Shown: in pieces, positions 25,011 to 31,827 of the stretch
Numbering within the stretch: position 1 is the stretch's first letter
How the letters are laid out: every line of letters starts with the position of its first letter
Made by a program: the position numbers and the translations under genes
Origin: RGIG426 sp045640165
GTDB taxonomy: Bacteria > Bacillota > Clostridia > Oscillospirales > Acutalibacteraceae
Reading direction: 5' to 3'
Assembly (NCBI GenBank): GCA_045640165.1
Contig: JAZUEK010000070.1
Coordinates: forward strand, 1 to 41,387
DNA length: 41,387 nucleotides
The notes under the pieces: model-generated
The model's database searches: none
What the model was told of the DNA's origin: nothing
Seen by the model: the letters and a program-made list of their open reading frames with translations, nothing else

Positions 25011-25275
25011 ATGCAAAAAACATCGTTTTGAGAAACAATAGCATCGTAACCCCCGGAAGTCCCAGCAACGTACACACGCCGACGGAAAGCCATCCGAGCC
25101 CGAGGGAAACGCCGGTGAGACCGCCGGTCACGTTGACCGCCGCGAGCGCCAAAAAGCCGGTTGCCGCCGATTTGCCGAGGGCTTTGAGCGGATGACCGGT
25201 AGAGAAAACGGCAATCCCAACAGAAAGGATTGCCGCCGCACCGACGGCGACGGCACACCACAAAAACAACGTCAT
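25009..25275 (-). CDS. bofA: BofA-family sporulation membrane protein
   Basis: An 88-residue protein with two to three hydrophobic segments (FLWCAVAVGAAAILSVGIAVF, then around residues 38-52 and 60-82). It matches the BofA family through GHPLKALGKSAATGFLALAAVNVTGG and LSVGVCTLLGLPGVTMLLFL. In Bacillus, BofA holds the SpoIVFB protease inactive in the forespore membrane until pro-sigmaK processing is triggered. The preceding DUF2508 gene overlaps its start by 4 bp, as in the recR-yaaL-bofA order. Its presence suggests a sporulating ancestry; recR is not here. Confidence 0.85.
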   Translation of the reverse strand: MTLFLWCAVAVGAAAILSVGIAVFSTGHPLKALGKSAATGFLALAAVNVTGGLTGVSLGLGWLSVGVCTLLGLPGVTMLLFLKTMFFA

Positions 25276-25529
25276 CCGGCGTCCCTCCCCATAAATGGCG
25301 GACGAAAAGCGGCGGTTTGTCCGGTTTGTCGCGCTTGTTTTAGCAGATACCGATACCGGGCGCGCAGAGCTTCTTGTTCGTAGATATACGCTTCAATCAA
25401 CTCCGGGTCGGATTCCATTTCGAAGCAGGTTTGTACTCGCGCGAGTTCGTCGCATACAAACCGGAGAGCCGCCTGCAGCTCGCTTTCGGGCGGCGGCTTC
25501 AGCACCGCGGATTTCAAAAAATTTCCCAT
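25272..25529 (-). CDS. DUF2508 (YaaL-like) protein
   Basis: An 85-residue helical protein beginning MGNFLKSAVLKPPPESELQAAL, with the middle FEMESDPELIEAYIYEQEALRARYRYLL typical of YaaL/DUF2508. Its function is unknown. The frame extends 18 codons upstream, but the ATG at 25529 has GAGGTG just upstream. The stop overlaps the bofA start (ATGA). The SD lies in one arm of an inverted repeat (CTCACC 25533-25538 and GGTGAG 25553-25558), which could limit translation. I found no convincing housekeeping promoter ahead of it. Confidence 0.8.
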   Translation of the reverse strand: MGNFLKSAVLKPPPESELQAALRFVCDELARVQTCFEMESDPELIEAYIYEQEALRARYRYLLKQARQTGQTAAFRPPFMGRDAG

Positions 25530-25585
25530 ACTCTCACCTCGTTTCACTCTATGGTGAGTATGGGCAGGATATGCAAAAAGCAAAC

Positions 25586-25616
25586 AAAAAAGAGAGGCAA
25601 AAGCCTCTCTTTTTTT
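25586..25616 (-). terminator. Terminator of the TPP-aldolase-kinase operon
   Basis: Inverted repeat AAAAAAGAGAGGC / GCCTCTCTTTTTT with an AAAA loop. It starts at the stop codon of the SDR-HAD gene and has a T run on the minus strand. Confidence 0.93.
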
Positions 25617-27192
25617 AGCCTAAAATGAAGGTTTCAATATCCGCAGGGGAGTCGGCGACAAAGGTCGCGGCTTCCGCTTCCAATTCTTCGCGACTGCCGT
25701 AGCCGAAGGTCACGCCGATGGAATCCATCGAAAACGCTTTGGCGCCGCGTACGTCGGAAAAGCGGTCGCCGATCATCACGCAATTTTGCGGTTCGATACC
25801 GGCGGTTTTGCACAGATAGTCGAGTACTTCGACTTTCTCCGAACGTGTGTTGTCGAGGTTGCTGCCGACCACCAATTCAAAGTAGTCCGCAATACCGAGG
25901 TTTTTGAGAATGGTCTCGGAGTAGGCGGTGGGTTTGCAAGTGGCGACGAAAATTCGGCAGCCGGCGACTTTTAAGTGCTCGAGCAAATCGGCGATGCCGG
26001 GGTAAATTTCGCATTCCAAAAGGCCTTTGACCGCATACCGTTCGCGGAAAATACGAATGGCGTCGAGCGTGTCTTCCTCTTTGACACCGAGGTAGTGGGG
26101 GAAGCTGTATCCGAGCGGCGGACCGATGATTTTATCCAGTTCCGATTGCGGCGGCTCGGGATAGCCGAGCGTGACACACGCGTGTTTCGCACAGTTCATG
26201 ACGCCTTCGCCGGTGTCGGCGAGGGTGCCGTCTAAGTCAAATAATACGTAGGGATAACGGGGTGGGCGTTTCGCCGCGTTTTCGGCGGCAATCATCGCCT
26301 GCACGCCGGCGGCAAAGGTGACACGCGGTTCCCAATCGAGCAGGCGTTTTGCTTTTTCAATCGAGGGATTGAGTTGGACGATGCCCTCAGGTTTCGGTTG
26401 CGGCTCGCCGAACGCGCATTCGCCGCGTTCGCCGCACAGTTTGTAGGCTTCGAGTACGAAGTCTTTTAAGCGGCGCGTGTCGTCGCCGGCGACGTTAAAC
26501 ACGTTGCCCTCGGCGGAAAGAATGCCGCTATATGCCGCCATTTTGGCGATGTGCGCGGCTTCGTCGTCGATGTTTAAGAAATTCCAGGTGTGCATACAGT
26601 CGCCCATTTGCATCGTTTCGCCGGACAAAAAGGTGCGGATACACGAGGACATCAGCGTGTGCGGATGGTCGCCCACGCCGTAGGTGCTGAAAATGCGCAG
26701 GTGGATAAAATCGAGTCCGAGCGACGGTGCGAGTGCCGCGCCCTGCAACCCGAAGGCGAGTTTTGCTTTGCCGTATTCCGACACGGGGTTGCAGATGGTG
26801 TCTTCGGTGATTTGTTCAAAGTGGATGCCGTACTCGGCTTGCGAACCGGCGAAGATAAACCGCTTGCAACCGAGTTTTTGGGCGGTTTTCATAAGAGCGA
26901 GCGAGTGGTCCACGTTCGCAAAATGGGCGTCGTGATCGTTGCGATTATCGCCTTTGGTTGCCGCCCACGCGAAGTGGATAAACACGTCGGCGTTTTTTAC
27001 GGCGGCTAAGAGCGCCGCATCGTCCGCGCCTAAATCGTAGCGCACGGGGAAAAAGCGGTCGTGGACGGGAAGTTTATGGGCATTTTGACTTTGGGTTTGA
27101 AGCACGCCGTAAACGGTATGTCCCTCCGCCAAAAGACGGCGGCAGGTTGCGAGCCCCAAAAAGCCGGATGCGCCGGTAACGATGACGGTCAT
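25615..27192 (-). CDS. SDR epimerase/reductase fused to HAD phosphatase
   Basis: A 525-residue two-domain protein. Residues 1-305 are an extended SDR of the NAD-dependent epimerase/dehydratase class: GASGFLG (7-13) binds the dinucleotide, Ser117 and Tyr140-x3-Lys144 (EYGKAK) form the catalytic set. Residues 313-525 are a HAD phosphatase of the phosphoglycolate-phosphatase-like group: FDLDGTLADT places nucleophile Asp319 and Asp321, VATCKP and GDRFSDVRG supply the later motifs. Such epimerases usually act on nucleotide sugars; the substrate here is unknown. It is the last gene of the operon, 32 bp after the kinase, with its own SD. The fusion implies a reduction or epimerisation linked to phosphate removal. 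Confidence 0.88.
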   Translation of the reverse strand: MTVIVTGASGFLGLATCRRLLAEGHTVYGVLQTQSQNAHKLPVHDRFFPVRYDLGADDAALLAAVKNADVFIHFAWAATKGDNRNDHDAHFANVDHSLALMKTAQKLGCKRFIFAGSQAEYGIHFEQITEDTICNPVSEYGKAKLAFGLQGAALAPSLGLDFIHLRIFSTYGVGDHPHTLMSSCIRTFLSGETMQMGDCMHTWNFLNIDDEAAHIAKMAAYSGILSAEGNVFNVAGDDTRRLKDFVLEAYKLCGERGECAFGEPQPKPEGIVQLNPSIEKAKRLLDWEPRVTFAAGVQAMIAAENAAKRPPRYPYVLFDLDGTLADTGEGVMNCAKHACVTLGYPEPPQSELDKIIGPPLGYSFPHYLGVKEEDTLDAIRIFRERYAVKGLLECEIYPGIADLLEHLKVAGCRIFVATCKPTAYSETILKNLGIADYFELVVGSNLDNTRSEKVEVLDYLCKTAGIEPQNCVMIGDRFSDVRGAKAFSMDSIGVTFGYGSREELEAEAATFVADSPADIETFILG

Positions 27193-27224
27193 TTTGCCGC
27201 CTCCTTTTTTGTGAAAATCAACAA

Positions 27225-28247
27225 TTAGCGTTTGACGCGGCCGGAGCCGTCGCCGTTTTTGAGTGCTTCTACCTCGGCGACGGATACACGGTTAAAATCG
27301 CCCTCGATCGAGTGCTTGAGCGCGGAGGCCGCCACGGCGAATTCCACCGCGGACTGTGTGTCGTCTCCGCGGCGCAGAGCGTAGATGAGTCCTGCGCCGA
27401 AGCTGTCGCCGCCGCCGACACGGTCAACGATGTGCAGATGATAGGTTTTGGAAAAACAGAAGTTTTCGCCGTCATAGAGAAGCGCCGCCCAGTCGTTGTC
27501 GTCGGCAGAAAAAGAGGAGCGGAGCGTAATCGCGACTTTGTCGAAGCCGAAGCGGTCGCGCAGTTCTTTTGCCACCGCGCAGTAGCCGTCTTTGGACAAT
27601 TTACCGCCCTCGACGTCGCTTCCCGGTGCTTCGATGCCGAATGCGTCTTTGGCATCTTCTTCGTTGGCGATGCACACGTCCACAAACTCACACAGCTCGG
27701 TCATCACGGCTTGTGCTTTGTCTTTGGACCACAGTTTTTTGCGGTAGTTTAGGTCGCAGGAAACGGTGAGACCTTTTTCTTTTGCCGCTTTGCAGGCGGC
27801 TTTGCACAGCGCGGCGCACTCGTCGGACAGCGCCGCGGTGATGCCGGTGAAATGGAACCAATCGGCGCCGGCAAAAATGGCATCCCAATCGAAATCGGCG
27901 GCAGTTGCCTCGGCAATCGCGCTGTTTTTGCGGTCATAGACGCAGACGCTTCCGCGCTGGGACGCGCCTTTTTCCATAAAATAGATGCCGAGACGGTCGC
28001 CGCCGCGAGCGACGAACGCAGTATCCACCCCGAATGCGCGAAGCGCCGCGAGAGCGCCGTTACCGACCGGGTTTTCCGGCAGTTTTGTGACGAATGCGAC
28101 GGATTCACCGAAGTTCGCAAGGGATACGGCGACGTTTGCTTCCGCTCCGCCGAACGTGGCGGTCAGGCGGTCGTTTTGGAAAAGCCGCGTGCCGTTGTCG
28201 GGGGATAAGCGCAACATAATTTCGCCGAAAGTAACGACGTTAGCCAT
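27225..28247 (-). CDS. PfkB-family sugar kinase, KDG kinase-like
   Basis: A 340-residue ribokinase-fold kinase. The whole sequence resembles 2-keto-3-deoxygluconate kinases I recall from Thermotoga: VVTFGEIMLRLSP, FGGAEANVAVSLANFG, GIYFMEKGASQR, SCDLNYRKKLW, IANEED and the C-terminal VDRVGGGDSFGAGLIYALRRG. The catalytic Asp lies in GGGDSF; the usual GAGD is GGGD here. KDG kinase makes KDPG, but no KDPG aldolase, uronate isomerase or pectin gene lies nearby, so the substrate may differ. The gene is 12 bp after the aldolase gene and 32 bp before the SDR-HAD gene. Confidence 0.85.
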   Translation of the reverse strand: MANVVTFGEIMLRLSPDNGTRLFQNDRLTATFGGAEANVAVSLANFGESVAFVTKLPENPVGNGALAALRAFGVDTAFVARGGDRLGIYFMEKGASQRGSVCVYDRKNSAIAEATAADFDWDAIFAGADWFHFTGITAALSDECAALCKAACKAAKEKGLTVSCDLNYRKKLWSKDKAQAVMTELCEFVDVCIANEEDAKDAFGIEAPGSDVEGGKLSKDGYCAVAKELRDRFGFDKVAITLRSSFSADDNDWAALLYDGENFCFSKTYHLHIVDRVGGGDSFGAGLIYALRRGDDTQSAVEFAVAASALKHSIEGDFNRVSVAEVEALKNGDGSGRVKR

Positions 28248-28259
28248 AAGACAATCTCC

Positions 28260-29834
28260 TTACATCTCGTAATAGGTGGGGGTGATAAAGCAAAGCTTCA
28301 TCGTTTTTTCAATCTCTTTGAGTTCGCCGGCAATCAGGCGGTTACGGGTTTCCGCTTGGCTCGAAAAATCGTGTTCCAGCGTTTTGTCAAAATAGACGTT
28401 GCCGCTGTCGGGAGAATAGCCGTCCATACCGGCGACAGTGGCCTCTTTGATGCCGATGGCCTGCAGGAGCTTTAAGAGCATGACGCCGGAGTTGTCGATG
28501 ATGTCCGCTTTGTCCGAGGCGTAACTGCTGAAATTCACGACGAAATCGGCTTTTTTCGCCTCTTTCATATTCGACGTGATGATGCAGGGAACGTCGGTCG
28601 CGTTTTGGATTTTGGCATAGCGGCGCATATTGCTGCTGAAAATATAGTCGGCTTTGTACTGCCCACCGTCGAAATTGAGCGCGATGACGGCGGTGTCGGG
28701 TTTTTCCAGTTCCGCTTTTACGCGGTCGGCGTGTTCGACAATGCTCTTGCCCGGGGCGACGACCACGATATGCTTGCCGGAAAGAGCGTTGCCGAGTGCC
28801 GCGAGCGCGTCGCGGTCATCGAGGAAATTCTCCATATATTCGCGGTAGTATTTTTCGGCTTTATCTTTCGAGAATTTCGCTTTGTCGTCGTCGGGAATGG
28901 ATTTTAAGAGCTCCGAAAACGCCTTGACGGTCAGCGTGCCGCGCTCTGCCAGATGGATGGCGTAGTTCGGGTGACAGCCGAGACTGGCGGAGAGATACAG
29001 CGGCAGGGAATAGCCCCAGAATTTTGTGTTGTAAATCTCGGTGAGGTATTCGTCCATAATTTCGAGCATCGGCTCGACGCGGTAGGCGGTGCCGTAGTTT
29101 TCGTTCATATACTCGGCGAACAGTTCGAGATTTAAGTTGCCCGCGCCGCGACCCATACCGAACACGCAACCGTCGATGCAGATGTCGCGGTTTAAGTTCA
29201 TCTCAACGAGCGCTTCCGAGTTGCCGAACGCTTGTTGGAGGTTGTTGTGGGAGTGGTAGCCGAGCGCGATGTTCGGTTTCATATTGTTGTCCGCCAAATG
29301 GACGAGGCGGAGGAATTGTTTTTTCTTGATGAGGCCGAAACTGTCCACAATGGACATCGCGTCCGGTTCTAATTCGTTGAATTTTTCGATGCCCTCGATA
29401 AATTCTTTGTCGGAGTACATATCCGTTCCGACAAACTGCACGAACGTTTTGTAGCCTTGCTCTTTCGCGTATTTGACGTACTTGTAGCCCTCGTCAATCT
29501 TCTCTTTTTTGAAGATAACGCGAATACCGTCGATCGAACTGCCGTCGCACGGGGCGATGCGGTCGAGCGGCACGGGCGCACTCATATCCACCATACCGAC
29601 GTAGAGCATTTTATTGTCTTTCGGGGCGATGAGGTCGGCAATGCAGGCGGTGTTCGGGAACACGGCGCGGTTGGGATCGAACGTGTCGCCTTTGATAAAG
29701 CCGACTTCACAGATTTCGACACCGGTTTGCGCCATCTTTTTGCAGATGCCGCGGATGGCGGCCTCGCCGAATTTCCAATCGTTGACGTAACCGCCGTCCC
29801 GAAGGGTGCAGTCGAGTAACGTGATTTTTTTCAT
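28260..29834 (-). CDS. DRE-TIM (HMGL-like) aldolase with extra C-terminal domain
   Basis: A 524-residue protein. Residues 1-300 are a DRE-TIM metallolyase/aldolase barrel: LLDCTLRDGGYVNDW gives Arg12 and metal ligand Asp13, and GYHSHNN gives His194 and His196. This class includes 4-hydroxy-2-oxovalerate aldolase, which splits or joins a 2-oxo acid and an aldehyde. Residues 345-520 form a second Rossmann-like domain starting GKHIVVVAPGKSIVEHA and including IALNFDG; it looks like the MptE/DUF115 class found in some glycan-modifying enzymes, a weak match. It follows the TPP enzyme gene by 29 bp and precedes the kinase by 12 bp. The reaction is unknown; homocitrate-synthase-like activity is less likely because the C-terminal regulatory domain is absent. 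Confidence 0.82.
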   Translation of the reverse strand: MKKITLLDCTLRDGGYVNDWKFGEAAIRGICKKMAQTGVEICEVGFIKGDTFDPNRAVFPNTACIADLIAPKDNKMLYVGMVDMSAPVPLDRIAPCDGSSIDGIRVIFKKEKIDEGYKYVKYAKEQGYKTFVQFVGTDMYSDKEFIEGIEKFNELEPDAMSIVDSFGLIKKKQFLRLVHLADNNMKPNIALGYHSHNNLQQAFGNSEALVEMNLNRDICIDGCVFGMGRGAGNLNLELFAEYMNENYGTAYRVEPMLEIMDEYLTEIYNTKFWGYSLPLYLSASLGCHPNYAIHLAERGTLTVKAFSELLKSIPDDDKAKFSKDKAEKYYREYMENFLDDRDALAALGNALSGKHIVVVAPGKSIVEHADRVKAELEKPDTAVIALNFDGGQYKADYIFSSNMRRYAKIQNATDVPCIITSNMKEAKKADFVVNFSSYASDKADIIDNSGVMLLKLLQAIGIKEATVAGMDGYSPDSGNVYFDKTLEHDFSSQAETRNRLIAGELKEIEKTMKLCFITPTYYEM

Positions 29835-29863
29835 AGGATGTCAGGCTCCTTTCGTGAGAGCGC

Positions 29864-31693
29864 TTAGTCTTCTTCCATCAGCGGAATGAACATTTGAGCT
29901 TGCAATTCTTCGCGCGGCAAAAACGGCGCCAAATCTTCAAGCGGCGGACTGACAAGCGTGCCGTCCGGCAGGCGTTTGGTGCTGCTCTTCGGCTCCCATA
30001 CTTGGGCGGTGTCGGTGAAGATTTCGCAGAATACCGGACCGTCGGTGGCAAGGGCTTTGTTAACCGCATCTTTCATTTCGGCGTTGGAGTGAGCGGAGAG
30101 GTAGGGATAGCCGAACGCTTTGGACAGTTTTTCGAAATCGGGGAACGAGAGGTCGCCCGATTCCTCGCCCACGCCGACGAAATTTTTGTTGAAGAGGTTC
30201 GTTTGGGTGATGCGGATGGAGTGGTAACCGCGGTTGTTGATGAGGAACAGTTTAATCGGCAGGCGGTTGGTCAGCACGGTTTGCAGTTCCTGCAAATTCA
30301 TCATAATGCTGCCGTCACCCTCGAGACAAATCGTCTGTTTGCGGCCGCCGCCAATACAAGTGCCGATGGCGGCAGGCAGACCGTAGCCCATACTCGCGAT
30401 GGCGCTGTTGTTCGCCATACGGCTGCCTTTTTGAATGGCGTAGGCTTGGTTGCCGACGACACAGCACGCACCGTTGGAGACGGCGGTGAGGCTGTTTTCC
30501 GGAAGCTGATGGCTTAAGTAGTCGATGAACGCATAGACGTTCGCGGTTTCGCCGTTTTCGGCGCGGTGTTTTTCTTGCACCACCGGGTAGTCGTTTTTCC
30601 AACGGCGGCAGGTGTCGTTCCAAAGACCGCCGGCGAACACCGGGCCGTCGGTGGCGGCATCCAGTTTTTCGAGGAAATCTTTTGCATCCGCCCACACGGG
30701 ATATTCTACGTGGAGCGTCGGTTTTTTGAGTTCGGCTTTGTCGATATCCACCATCATCACTTCGGCGGCGCGTGCCCACGTTTTCCAGTTATAGCCCACT
30801 TGGCGGATGGAAATACGCGTGCCGATTGCCAAAATGAAGTCGGCGTTTTGAATTGCCCAGTTGCCGGGGCGGTCGCCCATATTGCCGGCGCGGCCGCAGT
30901 AAAGCGGATGGTCGTTTTCAATAAGGTCCACGGCGTTCCAGTAGGTGACAATCGGGATGTTGAGTTTTTCCGCGACGCGGCGGAAGGTTTCATACGCGCC
31001 GGAAAGACGGATGCCGTAGCCGGCGTGGAACACCGGACGTTCGGCGGATTTCAGTTTTTCAAGAAGCAGGGCGATGGCGGCATCGTCCACCGGCGGAGGG
31101 AGCAACGCATCGTCTTCCGCCGGGTCATAGCCGACGAGTTCGTCCGTTTCGATGAAGCCGCCTTGGAAGTTGACGGGAATGTCTACCCACACAGGGCCGG
31201 GACGACCGGTCGTCGCGAGATGCCACGCCTTTTCGAGCGCGAAACGAATCTGTTTCGGGTCTTCAATCATTGTGGCGTATTTGGTCATCGAAGAAACGGA
31301 TTTTACGATGTCGTATTCTTGGTCGCCCATGGCGCGTAAAGGCGTTTCGGTGTATTGAAGAGCGTAGCGCGCGGTGGTGTCGTAACGCACCTGACCGCTT
31401 ATAATGAACATCGGGATAGAATCAAGCCAGCCGCCGACCACGCCGGTGAGGGCGTTGGTGCCGCCGGGGCCGGTGGTGACGCACACCGCCGCAATTTTAT
31501 TATCGAGACGGGCATACGCCTCCGCCGCAATGGCGCAGGCCTGCTCGTGGTGGTTATAGGTGACGTGAAGTCCCTCTTTGTGGCCGAGGGCGTCGTTTAA
31601 GTGCATCGCGCCGCCGCCGACCACCGAAAAGGCATCGGTGACGCCGTGATCCACGAGAAAGTTTGCTACATAATCTGCCAAACGAATTTTCAT
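29864..31693 (-). CDS. Thiamine-pyrophosphate enzyme, acetolactate synthase-like
   Basis: A 609-residue TPP enzyme with all three domains of the acetolactate synthase/pyruvate oxidase family. Glu50 in NHHEQACAIAAEAYAR is the cofactor-activating glutamate; the central domain spans about 200-335; the C-terminal TPP site has GDGSIMMNLQELQTV and the NNRGYHSI end of the metal motif. A tail of about 45 residues (AQVWEPKSSTKRLPDGTLV onward) exceeds typical acetolactate synthase. No regulatory IlvN subunit and no other branched-chain genes are nearby, so amino acid synthesis is unlikely. I recall similar versions in surface-glycan clusters, which is recollection, not a search. It is the first gene of the operon, with a promoter upstream. 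Confidence 0.85.
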   Translation of the reverse strand: MKIRLADYVANFLVDHGVTDAFSVVGGGAMHLNDALGHKEGLHVTYNHHEQACAIAAEAYARLDNKIAAVCVTTGPGGTNALTGVVGGWLDSIPMFIISGQVRYDTTARYALQYTETPLRAMGDQEYDIVKSVSSMTKYATMIEDPKQIRFALEKAWHLATTGRPGPVWVDIPVNFQGGFIETDELVGYDPAEDDALLPPPVDDAAIALLLEKLKSAERPVFHAGYGIRLSGAYETFRRVAEKLNIPIVTYWNAVDLIENDHPLYCGRAGNMGDRPGNWAIQNADFILAIGTRISIRQVGYNWKTWARAAEVMMVDIDKAELKKPTLHVEYPVWADAKDFLEKLDAATDGPVFAGGLWNDTCRRWKNDYPVVQEKHRAENGETANVYAFIDYLSHQLPENSLTAVSNGACCVVGNQAYAIQKGSRMANNSAIASMGYGLPAAIGTCIGGGRKQTICLEGDGSIMMNLQELQTVLTNRLPIKLFLINNRGYHSIRITQTNLFNKNFVGVGEESGDLSFPDFEKLSKAFGYPYLSAHSNAEMKDAVNKALATDGPVFCEIFTDTAQVWEPKSSTKRLPDGTLVSPPLEDLAPFLPREELQAQMFIPLMEED

Positions 31694-31745
31694 AACTTTT
31701 TCTCCTTACGACCGAAAACACGGTCAGTTTGCCTATACAAAATTC

Positions 31746-31774
31746 ATTATAACACGCGCGTAATAAAAAGACAA
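31746..31774 (-). promoter_or_regulatory. Promoter of the TPP-aldolase-kinase operon
   Basis: Minus-strand TTGTCT and perfect TATAAT, 17-bp spacer. A small hairpin (GACCG / CGGTC, 31710-31725) lies in the leader of about 45 bases, just before the SD. Confidence 0.75.
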
Positions 31775-31785
31775 GCGGTTTTTCG

Positions 31786-31822
31786 ACAAAAAGACATCCC
31801 ACAATCGTGAAATTGTGGGATG
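31786..31822 (-). terminator. Terminator of the dockerin protease gene
   Basis: Inverted repeat CATCCCACAAT / ATTGTGGGATG followed on the minus strand by TCTTTTTG, starting 5 bp after the stop codon. Confidence 0.9.
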
Positions 31823-31827
31823 GAATC

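Noticed and set aside
27225..31693. Branched-chain amino acid synthesis or the Entner-Doudoroff pathway as the role of the operon
   Set aside because: ilvN, ilvC and ilvD are absent, the aldolase is not KDPG aldolase, and no uronate genes are near.
31700..31745. Possible riboswitch in the leader of the TPP enzyme operon
   Set aside because: The leader is only about 45 bases with one 5-bp hairpin; it lacks the size and conserved parts of a THI element or other known riboswitch.
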